The notes below the pieces were generated by a model. That model made no database searches and was not told the origin of the DNA. It saw only the letters and a program-made list of their open reading frames with translations. A DNA stretch of 64,000 bases. Origin: CAWKKW01 sp963850345. GTDB taxonomy: Bacteria; Acidobacteriota; Terriglobia; Terriglobales; Acidobacteriaceae. Shown here in pieces: positions 36,201 through 44,245 of this stretch (position 1 is the first letter of the stretch; every line of letters starts with the position of its first letter). The stretch lies in NCBI GenBank assembly GCA_963850345.1, contig CAWKKW010000011.1, positions 124,001 through 188,000 of the forward strand, given 5' to 3'. A program made the position numbers and the translations under genes.

Positions 36201-37120
36201 AGCGATGTGATCTTGGAAGCGATCTGGCTCTTGGAATACGACTCAATCGAATTGAAGGTGCTGTTACGGGCGTAGAGATAGCCTTCGCCGTGGAAGTTCG
36301 ATCCACCGCTCTTGCTGAACGCCTGGAAGATCACCGGTCCCTTGGCATATTCCGCGCCGTAAGTGGAGTTCAGAACCTTCACTTCGGCCGTCATGTCCTG
36401 ATTGATGTTAGCAATCTGGGTGCCCATGTTGCCGGGATCGATGAGGTTTGCGCCGTCCAGCATGTACGCCATGGCACCGTTTGGCTGGGTACCGTTGGCG
36501 GAGTAACTGCCGACTGGGCCGCTGTTCGTGCCGACCACCTTACCGTTGAAGCCAGCACCGTTGGAACCGGAGACGGCCATGCCGGGCATGATCTTGAGCA
36601 GTTCGCCGGCGTCGCGGCCACCCAGGACGATGTCCTGGACCATTTGCTGGTTCAGCGTAGTGCTTACTTCGGCTGTGTCGACTGGAACCACCGCATCCGC
36701 GCCAGAGACAACCTGGACCTCGGTGGTGTTGGTGCCAATTTTGAGTTTGATGTTGGGCATCGTGCGGGAGTCGCCCTGGCTGATGCTGATGCCGGGCTGC
36801 TGCCACGTCGTGAAGCCTTCTGCAGAGATCGTCACAGTGTAAGAAGCTGGTTGCAGCGCCGTCAGGCTGAAGTAACCGGATCCGTCAGCAACCGTCGAAC
36901 GAGTGTCGCCACTGGCGTCATTCTTCGCAACCACTTTTGCCTTGGGAATCACCGCACCCGATTGATCGTAGACGGTGCCGTCCAAGGTGCCTGTGAGCTG
37001 CTGTGCTCCGGATACCGCTGTTAAGAGTACCAAGACTGCAAGGAATAGCAGACTGGGTATCGTGCGTAAGGTTCTCAGCTTCGCAAGACTTCTCGAAGCC
37101 GAATGATCGGCTTTGTTCAT
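33209..37120 (-). CDS. Oar-type TonB-dependent receptor with carboxypeptidase-regulatory N-terminal domain
   Basis: The ATG at 37120 is chosen because GGGGGG lies 9 bases upstream; a longer TTG frame starts at 37141. The 1303-residue outer-membrane protein has a signal peptide (about 8-38) and a CarboxypepD_reg-like domain (LDGTVYDQSGAVIPKAKVVAKN, SGYFSLTALQPASYTVTI). A TonB plug (about 130-290) and a long beta-barrel follow, ending in FAIKYFF with the terminal aromatic residue typical of BamA substrates. No SusD homologue is next to it. The substrate is unknown, though such receptors in this phylum often serve polysaccharide or peptide import. A LacI-like operator lies upstream. Confidence 0.92.
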   Translation of the reverse strand: MNKADHSASRSLAKLRTLRTIPSLLFLAVLVLLTAVSGAQQLTGTLDGTVYDQSGAVIPKAKVVAKNDASGDTRSTVADGSGYFSLTALQPASYTVTISAEGFTTWQQPGISISQGDSRTMPNIKLKIGTNTTEVQVVSGADAVVPVDTAEVSTTLNQQMVQDIVLGGRDAGELLKIMPGMAVSGSNGAGFNGKVVGTNSGPVGSYSANGTQPNGAMAYMLDGANLIDPGNMGTQIANINQDMTAEVKVLNSTYGAEYAKGPVIFQAFSKSGGSNFHGEGYLYARNSTFNSIESYSKSQIASKITSLTGAGESPAQARKDALASALPDEHYYYMGGNVGGPVLLPFIGFNKDRRKLFFWAGYEYMNQHPAGTPVNYNVPTTAQLGGNFDNSSLPSGLINSSNSYAYTTLSTGNINCPGVTSTSLPTSCFDPGAVAMLKAGYFPKPNISPSSANGWNNYQYINTSPQNRWEATGKVDYAISDNTKLTGSYTRQIEKDQHPLSIWWAAPWTLPYPSPVVANTTSNEVMTNFTHVFSPTTTNEFVFTLARYINPNTLSNPSAVDRNKIGFAATGLFGHTTPQIPNIEGPWGGAFPNISEQSFNGSFNGGKTFGGLKKDPAFYDTVSKVLGPHALKAGFYWDQSENIQSSSSADNGTYNLGWGNQDAGNVVADFLLGKVANYQQASSVPTQDVKMNQWSIWAQDSWKADKQLTLNYGARLDHIGQWYGSDLQVWNPSTYVNLAPNLAPANTGLTWHKLNSSVPTSGWSSPLFYIEPRVGFAYDIFGTGKSVLRGGFAVYRYQVSVNSATEAGGGPLGSFTWTVNYPNGVQGYANVNQAAVANNQVPPSSVSQNGATVYAMQKGDDRTPSTMDWNVTMSQALPWRSVLEVSYVANKSSNEIIDGGNGKLNDLNNINAGSIYFPNPNTTSSSYGKYVSPGNPACGTNDPNDPKNNYSIYCQKAQSTYSQTFTSNDWRPLHAYQNGDVYLLAHGSYANYNSLQVTWQKQSGPITFVTNYTFSKVLGIRDGETSNGAGNGTAVDPFNLKNNYGPLAYDHTHILNLTYVWNLPKPIHGNALLAGAVNGWQFSGYTTYQAGGPLQSATGGNLNASYPGGLSVPTTAWPDLPDYSIALPGVDQNGNRLRSVAVNPATWFGSTSFNLILPVVTCNPGKHLQSGQYFNPNCFTPPAFGQQGTFNWPYSRVPGYFDSDLALFKNFRVTENQKVQFRVQAQNFLNHPLKQFGLAGNSDQQLNFDAVTYKTEPDPNNPGKTVQAAIHSLSPTNVNGSTTGKPAFSTGQRQLTFAIKYFF

Positions 37121-37209
37121 AGCTTTACGCCCCCCTATCAAGTCGTAACAACTACATAAAATTAGTGCCGCCCTTTGTCTTGGCTTCCAACGCTCCCATC
37201 AGGGGCACT

Positions 37210-37262
37210 TGATACCGTTATCATGAGAGTCGTAGCGTTTGATACGCTTTGCGGAATACGAC
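37210..37262. promoter_or_regulatory. Palindromic operator candidates upstream of the TonB receptor
   Basis: TGATACCGTTATCA (37210-37223) is a near-palindrome with 12 of 14 paired bases around a central CG, the shape of LacI-family operators. A few bases on, AGCGT-TTGAT-ACGCT (37234-37248) and the outer GTCGTA/TACGAC pair (37229-37234, 37257-37262) form a second inverted repeat. The stretch is about 90-140 bases before the receptor start. Confidence 0.45.
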
Positions 37263-37364
37263 TGTCAAGAAAAATTTACAGGCTAGTAAAACGTTGTAGC
37301 TCGTATTTACCAGCGTCCATCTTTGCTCTCCGCAATCTCACATAATTTCTATGAATTACTGAAT

Positions 37365-39872
37365 TCATTGTGTTGTTTGAAGCCTCTGAGACAGAGCTGA
37401 ATAGCGTTTTAAACTCGTCTCGAGATTGCCTGCTAAGTCATAGTTTTGTTGCTTAGTTGCGAGGTCCAAAGCTTGCCGCGCCACGCTCACCGCCTGCGCA
37501 TTGTCGCCGGTTTCCGAGTCCATTGCCGCGAGCATTTCGAGAATCGAAGGGTCTTGCATCTGGGAGAGGTCAGCGGCTTCCCGAAATAGAACTTGAGCTT
37601 GCCGGTAGTCGCCTTTAGCGGCGTAGATACGACCCAAGTTATAGCGGTAGCCAACCGACTGAGGGACGAGGGTAACGGCTTTCTGCAAATGCGCAGCCGC
37701 CTCCTCCAGCTTCCCGGCTTTCGCCAGAGCGATACCGAGCCCGTTGTGTCCATCGCCGGAGTCTGGTTGTAATTCGAGCCCTTGCTTCAATTGCTCGATG
37801 GCTTCCTGCGTGTGTTCGCCTTGTGCGGCAAAGGCATTCCCAAGGTTCACGTGAGCGGCGGCGTTGTCGGGATTCAGTTTAAGAGCCATTTCGAACTGCG
37901 CGATCGCCTCGCTCAGGTTTCCCGATTCGGCCAGCGCGCTTCCCAGGTTGTTGTGGGTTTGTGCACTGTCTGCGTTCAATTCCAGAGATCTTCGATATTC
38001 CGCAATGGCTTCCGCAGTTCTGCCGATCTCCACCATCGCCACGCCGAGGTTGTTATGCGCGCGAGGATCGACTGGGTCCATCTCGATGGCCTTGTGCCAG
38101 GCGGGAATCGCAGCATCGAACTGCCGTTTCTCCGCGAATTGAACGGCGACATCAAACTGGCGGTAAAACTCCGTGGCGGGTGCGTCGATGCGTTCCAACG
38201 CGTCTGGCCCAATGTTCATGAACTCTGGAATGTTCACAGCGCGGTTCGCGGCAGTTGCATTCTCGACAAGGATGGCGGGGCTGTCGTTCCCTTCCTCGTC
38301 GATATGAGTCAGGTACATGCGGGTGTAGAGCGATGGGCTCTTCGAGGAAAATACCAACCAGCGTCCATTGGGAGAAAAACTGTGCCACGAATTCATCACC
38401 GGCTGATTGCAGCGAAGGGGCCGAGCCACTCCTCCGGCAAACGGCACGATGAAAAGCCGGCTGTCAGGCCGCATCAACAAACCATTCTTGTTATGCACAA
38501 AGACAATCCACTTCCCGTCAGGACTTACCTTCGGGAAGTTATTGCTCATTCCGTTTTCCGACGCACCCACGATGCGTTCGGGTGTGCCGCCCTTGCCTTC
38601 ATTAAAGGGGATACGGTAGAGGTCGTACTGAATCTGGGTTTCATTGGGATCGTTGGCGTACTGGGCGCGCTTCTGGCCAGGCGCGTATGGATCGATTGCC
38701 TTAGCGCGGGAGTACACCAGCCATTTGCCGTCGCGGCTCCAGAACGCGCTGGTCTGCACATAGTCCGGGTCATCGGCCCCGGGCAGAGTCTGTAACTTGC
38801 CGCTATCGCGGCTGTACCAGGCGAGCACCCCGCGGGTCGGAAAGAACACCTGACCAAACCCGTAGTTCGCGTAGAAGCCGTTATACAGCCGGTCAACGAC
38901 GCGGGCACCGTGTGCGCCGGGAACTCCGATCGAGGTGACCACATACTTACCGTCCGGCGAGATCTGGGACATGAACCCAAATCGCTTGGGAGAGCCGTTC
39001 TCCGTAAACGAGCTCCAGCGAATCACGTATTCATTGCTGATGGTGCTGACCCGGCGGATGGGGATCATGCCATACAGACCCTTGTCGTTCTGCGGTCCAT
39101 CGACATCAATGCCGAGGGTCTTGCCGTCGGCGGAGATGGAGTGGCAGTTCGCGCAGGTGGGCAAGCCCTGCATCACGACCTTGCTGGCGGGGCTCGAGAC
39201 ATTCCGTAGCCGCCACTGAATTTTGGGGAGCACGGAGTCGGGTAAGGGCTTGATCACGCCTCGCTCTCCCTGGTCGGCGGGAGGAGGTATGAGCGGAACA
39301 TCGCGATAGAAGATCGGCGCACCTACGGGATCCTGCGAGGTCTGAAAGACCACCCGGCCGCGGGAGACCGGAGTCGTGGAGTTCAGGCCGCTGAAACCGC
39401 TGATGAGCAGTGTGGCGGGTCCGCGCACCGAGTGCTTCTTGATGGTGTTCCACGTCGCAAGGTCGGGCTTCCAAGTATGTTCGGCCTGCTGTTCCATATC
39501 CAGCGTCGGCGGGAACAAACCCAGTGAGGCTCAGATCGAGTTCGCCGACCTGGAGCTTCTCGCCCCTTGCCCAGAGTTGAATGCGTGGACCACGACCGTG
39601 AAAGACAATTCGATTCTCCATGAAGTCGCGGCGGCAGTTGGGTCGCTCCAAAGAAACGTTGGCGGCGCCAGGTCCGGAGGGAAAATCGAGTCTTCGCTTG
39701 GGTAGTTGATCCTGATGACAGCCGGCCCAGAAGCATCGGCCGCGGATACAGCCGACACTAAGACCCGTGCCGGCATGCGGACGGCAGCCTTTCCTGCAAA
39801 TCCCTGCTGGCTCCCACTCTGGCGTCCGGCCGCGATCAAGATCGTCGCAAGCACGACGAGGGAGCGTTTCAT
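37365..39872 (-). CDS. Exported PD40 propeller with CxxCH motif and C-terminal TPRs, two apparent frameshifts
   Basis: AAAGGAGA 5 bases before the ATG at 39872 starts a signal peptide (MKRSLVVLATILIAAG). This frame ends near 39531; other frames carry the protein on (MENRIVFHGRGPRIQLWARG, then PTLDMEQQAEHTW from about 39500). Shifts near 39620 and 39510 would give one protein of about 835 residues. Its middle has PTCANCHS, a single c-type heme-binding CxxCH motif, then PD40 blades (ISPDGKYVV, SPDGKWIVFV, SPNGRWLVFS). The last 300 residues hold about seven TPRs (AHNNLGVAMVEIGRTAEAI, THNNLGSALAESGNLSEAI). The uninterrupted part is 37365-39518. It is divergent from the cytochrome/TPR operon. Confidence 0.8.
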
Positions 39873-39962
39873 TGCAATCTCCTTTAGCCACATTGAAACC
39901 GAGCACGATAGATCACCGTGGCACCGGGTCCGGCGTGCGAAGGGCTGTGGATAGATGGAATA

Positions 39963-40007
39963 ACTTTAGGTACATTGGGCTCTAGCGGCTGTGAGCTTCG
40001 TCACAGC
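39963..40007. promoter_or_regulatory. CRP-consensus palindrome in the divergent PD40-TPR / cytochrome-TPR promoter
   Basis: GCTGTGAGCTTCGTCACAGC (39988-40007) is a perfect 20-base inverted repeat with the TGTGA-N6-TCACA core. On the minus strand TAAAGT (39968-39963) gives a start point near 39956 and puts the site at -41.5. On the plus strand TATACT (40011-40016) lies so close that the site would overlap the -35 region. Confidence 0.55.
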
Positions 40008-40188
40008 TCATATACTGACAACTAGTCCAGCGCCCAAAGCTCGGGTTCCCACACTTGAGCAGTGATGGGTACTGCGATTTTCTCCGGAATAGGTGTTTCG
40101 CGTAGTGATGGAGCCTTCAACGCTTGCAGTTACGGTCACCAGGTTGGACGCATGCGCGAAACTCTCTGAGAAGACGGGCGAGGGCGAA

Positions 40189-41316
40189 GTGAGAGGCGGC
40201 CCGATTGGAATGCCGCTCTTGCTGTTACTGATTCTGCTGCTACTACGTTCCGCAGCAATCGGCCAGCAGAGCGCCTCGAGCTTCGGCGACCTGGTTGCCA
40301 GGGCGCAGGCTGCGCGGGAGCAAAATCAAACATCGATTGCGTTGGATTTGTACCGCCAGGCCGTAGAGCTCAACCCGAAGTGGCCCGACGGCTGGTGGTT
40401 TCTCGGACTGCTGCAATACGGAACCGACGCCTACGCCGGAGCGCGCGACGCGTTCACCCATTACGTTGACTTGACGCCTACCGCCGCTCCGGCGATCGCA
40501 TTGCGAGGGCTCTGCGAATTCGAGCTTGGTGATCATGCGCAGGCGCTCGCAGATCTGCAGCGCGGACTTTCGATGGGCGCGGCGAATCAACCCCGCAATG
40601 CGCAGATCCTGTACTTTCACGAGGCGCAGTTACTTACCGAGGCTGGACGCTTCGAAGAGGCGCTGGGCGTATATACGACCATGGCGCGGCAGTTCAAACC
40701 TAATCCGGAGCTGCTCGTTGCAATGGGCCTCGGGGGGCTGCGCAAGCCATTGCTTGCTGCCCAGCTTCCGCCCGACCAACGCGACCTCTACCTTGCAGCC
40801 GGCGGGGCTGCTTATCAATTCATGGCAGGACACGACTTCGAAGCCCAGAGCGAATTCCAGTCCCTGTTCCAGCGATTTCCGGCGGCTGCGAACACCCATC
40901 TTCTCTACGGTTATCTGTTATTCGCCAAAGACCTGGACCAGGCCGTCACGCAATTCCAGCAGGAACTTGCAGTCACGCCCGCAAACGGGACCGCGCATGC
41001 GTTGCTTGCGTGGGCATCGCTGCTAGCCGACGATCCAGTCGAAGCCCTTCCGAACGCCAGGAAGGCCGCGGAAGAAGAACCCGGGGTAGCAACGGCGCAG
41101 CTGGTATTAGGCAGATCGTTAGTCGAAACCGGGGATGTGCAGGGCGGCATGCCACACCTGGAGAAGGCGCTGCAGATCGAACCGGACAACCTGGAGACGC
41201 ATCTTGCGCTGGTGAAGGCGTACTCCAAGGCAGGCCGCACACAGGAGGCCCAACGCGAGCGTCTGGAGTGCCTTCAGCGCGCGAGCAGGGAGGCGCCGCA
41301 GGTTGCGCAGCCTTAA
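40189..41316 (+). CDS. Exported TPR protein, first gene of the cytochrome operon
   Basis: The GTG at 40189 is favoured: GAGG lies 5-7 bases upstream and a signal peptide follows (MRGGPIGMPLLLLLILLLL...AIGQQ); a longer frame from 40093 lacks one. The 375-residue product is an all-helical TPR solenoid (SIALDLYRQAVELNPKWPDGWW, EAQLLTEAGRFEEALGVY, LLYGYLLFAKDLDQAV, LETHLALVKAYSKAGRTQEA). Its end overlaps the start of the heptaheme cytochrome gene by 14 bases, so the two are translationally coupled and likely interact. Confidence 0.82.
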   Translation: MRGGPIGMPLLLLLILLLLRSAAIGQQSASSFGDLVARAQAAREQNQTSIALDLYRQAVELNPKWPDGWWFLGLLQYGTDAYAGARDAFTHYVDLTPTAAPAIALRGLCEFELGDHAQALADLQRGLSMGAANQPRNAQILYFHEAQLLTEAGRFEEALGVYTTMARQFKPNPELLVAMGLGGLRKPLLAAQLPPDQRDLYLAAGGAAYQFMAGHDFEAQSEFQSLFQRFPAAANTHLLYGYLLFAKDLDQAVTQFQQELAVTPANGTAHALLAWASLLADDPVEALPNARKAAEEEPGVATAQLVLGRSLVETGDVQGGMPHLEKALQIEPDNLETHLALVKAYSKAGRTQEAQRERLECLQRASREAPQVAQP

Positions 41317-42358
41317 GTTGCTACTCGTCGTCCTGGGGTGGTTTGCGGTGTTTCCTGGAGTCGCCCAGGTCCGCCCGGCCGCCAATGCGGCTCCGTGTGG
41401 CGGGTGTCACCGGAGTCAGGCTTTGCCGCAGCCCATGACCCCCATGGCGCACGCGACCGAGCTGCCCGGATCCAATCCCGTGCTGAAACAGCATCCAAGG
41501 CTCGCGGTTCAGAAAGGCGCTTATACCTATACGGTGGACACGCACGGGGAGCAGTCCACCTACACCGTCACCGATGGCACCAGCACCATCTCGGTGCCGA
41601 TCCAGTGGTCGCTCGGAGCTGGGGCGCAAACCTGGGTTCTGGAGCGAAACGGCAAATTCTACGAAAGCCTGATGAGTTACTACCCAAGCATCGAAGGTCT
41701 GGATACGACTACAGGCGACGAAGTCATCGTGCCGAGCAGTCTCGAACAGGCAATGGGCCGCGAGTTGTCGGCCAGCGACACGCGAACCTGCTTCAATTGC
41801 CACGCGACCAACGCGGTGCACAAGGGTGTCCTGACCCTCAATACGCTTAAACCCGGCGTGGCCTGCGAACACTGCCACGTAGGCGCACTGGAGCATATGA
41901 GCGATGCTAAGCTCGGCAGCTTTGAATCGGCCCCACCGAGCCTGAAGACCTATTCGTCAGAAGATATGTCCAATTTCTGTGGCCAGTGTCACCGTACATG
42001 GGAAACCGTGGTCCGGAACCGGCTGCGAGGCGAGGCAAATGTTCGTTTTCAACCTTACCGGCTGGCGAACAGTAAGTGCTTCAATGGAGCCGACCCGCGC
42101 ATCAGTTGTGTTGCTTGTCACGATCCGCATCAGGATGTCGTTCGCGGAGCGGCCGGTTACGATGCGAAGTGCCTGGCCTGCCACGCGAGTTCCGTTCGCC
42201 CGGCGGCTGCCGGTTCTGCAGAAGCCAAATCCTGCCCGGTGGCTAAGTCCAACTGTGCAAGCTGTCATATGCCCAAGGTGAACCTGCCCTCGGGACATCT
42301 GCGGTTTACCGATCATCAAATTCGCATTGTGAAGCCGGGAGAGCCGTACCCGAACTGA
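41303..42358 (+). CDS. Exported multiheme (seven CxxCH) cytochrome c
   Basis: The 351-residue protein starts at a TTG with GGAGG 9 bases before it. A signal peptide (LKLLLVVLGWFAVF...AQV) leads to seven heme-binding motifs: CGGCH, CFNCH, CEHCH, CGQCH, CVACH, CLACH and CASCH. The last four sit in the spacing seen in cytochrome c554/NrfB-like proteins. It should be a periplasmic electron carrier or redox enzyme. The partner oxidoreductase is not in the window. It is the only multiheme cytochrome here, flanked by TPR genes and followed by a Tat-exported CRTAC1 gene. Confidence 0.92.
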   Translation: MRSLKLLLVVLGWFAVFPGVAQVRPAANAAPCGGCHRSQALPQPMTPMAHATELPGSNPVLKQHPRLAVQKGAYTYTVDTHGEQSTYTVTDGTSTISVPIQWSLGAGAQTWVLERNGKFYESLMSYYPSIEGLDTTTGDEVIVPSSLEQAMGRELSASDTRTCFNCHATNAVHKGVLTLNTLKPGVACEHCHVGALEHMSDAKLGSFESAPPSLKTYSSEDMSNFCGQCHRTWETVVRNRLRGEANVRFQPYRLANSKCFNGADPRISCVACHDPHQDVVRGAAGYDAKCLACHASSVRPAAAGSAEAKSCPVAKSNCASCHMPKVNLPSGHLRFTDHQIRIVKPGEPYPN

Positions 42359-42598
42359 CACTTCACCTTGGCGACGATTGATTGAGTTGAAGCTGGTGAG
42401 GAATCGCGCACACGATCGGCGTTATTGTTTAATACGTTTCCGAAAGTGTCCTGTAGTGTCTCGTCGAATGCCTTCAAGAATACTGTTGTCATTCCGAACA
42501 ACGGCGCGGGAACTGCTTGCCCGGCGTATTCCCGCTCGAGTATGCTCCGACTCGGAGGAGCCGGCCTGCCGCCGGTTCACGGAGGCAGAATCGACAGG

Positions 42599-44209
42599 AT
42601 GTCTTTTCGTCCGATGCTAAGAGTCGGGCTAATGTTCACCGCCGCTGCAGGTGCGATCCAATGCGCCCACGGTGCGTGTACGGGGCCCCAGCCGCTGCAG
42701 GCGGCGGTTCAAGCGCACCCGAATGCTGCGAGCTACACTGCGCTGGGGAACTGGTTCGGAGACCACAATCTGTACTCCTGCGCGGCAGATGCCTTCCGCT
42801 CCGCGCTCAAATACCATCCCAACTCCGCACGCCTGCATTATCTGGTGGGGCTTGGACTTTTCTCAAACAATCACCACGAAGAAGCTGTTGCTGAACTGCA
42901 GAAGGCTATCGCGTTAGAACCCGATGTGCTGAAGCCGCACCTTCTACTGGCGCAGACTCTCGACCAGTTGAACCGCAATGCGGAAGCTGAGACGCAGTGG
43001 GAAGCAGCCTTGAAGATCGATCCTACGTCTTCCGCGGCGCTCGATGGCGAAAGCAACTCCCTGCTGGCGCAAGGAGATTCCACTGCGGTGATCGGTCTCT
43101 TGCGAGGCATCAAGTTGGATGAGAAGTTGGCGCTCGATCTGGCGCTGGCTTATGGGCGGGCCGGCATGTTGGAAGACGCCGGAGCAACCCTGACGACTGC
43201 CTTGAAGCAATTTCCGAAGGATATGGAGCTGGTCAATGCGCTGGTCACTGTCTACGTAAAGCAGACCCGATATGTGGACGCGGAGAAGGTGGCCCAAGGC
43301 GCAGCGCAAGCGTATCCCGACGACCTGCGTGTGCAGGCTCTGTATCTTCGCGTTCTAGTGCTGAACAACGACTCGAAGACGGCTGAACCGATTGCGAAAA
43401 AATTGTTGGCAGCGGATCCTCACAACTTTGACTTCCTCTTTCTGAGTGGGGTGCTCGAGAACGCTGCCGGCGAATACGACTCCGCGCGCAAGCATCTCGA
43501 AGAGGCCATTCAACTGGATCCCAAGCATTACAACTCCCACTACAATCTCGGCTTGGCGCTTGCGAAGTTGAATGACCCACGAGGAGCGAAAGAGCAATTT
43601 GAAACCGCGCTCAAACTCGGTGCGTTTGAGCCGGAGGTTCGATTCAACCTGGCGAGCGCGCTGCGAGCGTTGGGTGAGACGGATGCAGCCAAGGAGCAAC
43701 TGGGGCTCTATCAGAAAGAACTGAAGGCCAAAAAAGATCGCACGGTAGCCGCGCTGAAGTCGGGACAAGCGGCCACCGAATACGCTACCGGCGATCCGCA
43801 GAAGGCGGTCGCCCTCTATCGCGAAGCCTTCGACGCAACCCCGCAGGACGCGGTACTGGCTTACAAATTGGCGCTGGCTTTAGACAAGGCTGGCGACACG
43901 GAGGCGGAACGCACCACCCTGGAGCAGGCGGTGAAACTGCAGCCGGATCTTGCGCTGGCCCAAGACCAACTGGGCTACCTCGCTTCGCGGAATGGAGATA
44001 CGGCGGCCGCGGAGGAGTACTTCAAACTTGCGCTGCAGTCTGCGCCCGGTTATACAAAGGCATGGATCAGCCTGGCGGCCACGCTGGGCATGGAAAGCCG
44101 GATCGACGATGCAAAGGCTGCCGTCGCCAATGCTCTGCGATTGGAACCCAACAATGCAGAAGCGCAGCAACTGAGCCAGGCACTGGCCGCCGCGCAGAAC
44201 CAGCACTGA
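42599..44209 (+). CDS. Exported TPR-repeat protein of the cytochrome operon
   Basis: The ATG at 42599 follows GGAGG by 14 bases; a longer frame begins at 42425 in apparently non-coding sequence. A signal peptide (MSFRPMLRVGLMFTAAAGAIQ...HG) is followed by about 500 residues of TPR-like pairs, roughly thirteen, such as LHYLVGLGLFSNNHHEEAV, LALAYGRAGMLEDAGATL and LAQDQLGYLASRNGDTAAAE. This is a large periplasmic scaffold. The 240 bases after the cytochrome gene hold no gene. It is 36 bases before the CRTAC1 gene. Confidence 0.82.
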   Translation: MSFRPMLRVGLMFTAAAGAIQCAHGACTGPQPLQAAVQAHPNAASYTALGNWFGDHNLYSCAADAFRSALKYHPNSARLHYLVGLGLFSNNHHEEAVAELQKAIALEPDVLKPHLLLAQTLDQLNRNAEAETQWEAALKIDPTSSAALDGESNSLLAQGDSTAVIGLLRGIKLDEKLALDLALAYGRAGMLEDAGATLTTALKQFPKDMELVNALVTVYVKQTRYVDAEKVAQGAAQAYPDDLRVQALYLRVLVLNNDSKTAEPIAKKLLAADPHNFDFLFLSGVLENAAGEYDSARKHLEEAIQLDPKHYNSHYNLGLALAKLNDPRGAKEQFETALKLGAFEPEVRFNLASALRALGETDAAKEQLGLYQKELKAKKDRTVAALKSGQAATEYATGDPQKAVALYREAFDATPQDAVLAYKLALALDKAGDTEAERTTLEQAVKLQPDLALAQDQLGYLASRNGDTAAAEEYFKLALQSAPGYTKAWISLAATLGMESRIDDAKAAVANALRLEPNNAEAQQLSQALAAAQNQH

Positions 44210-44245
44210 GATGCCGTACGGAAGCACTTGAAAGGTTCCTCTGCC

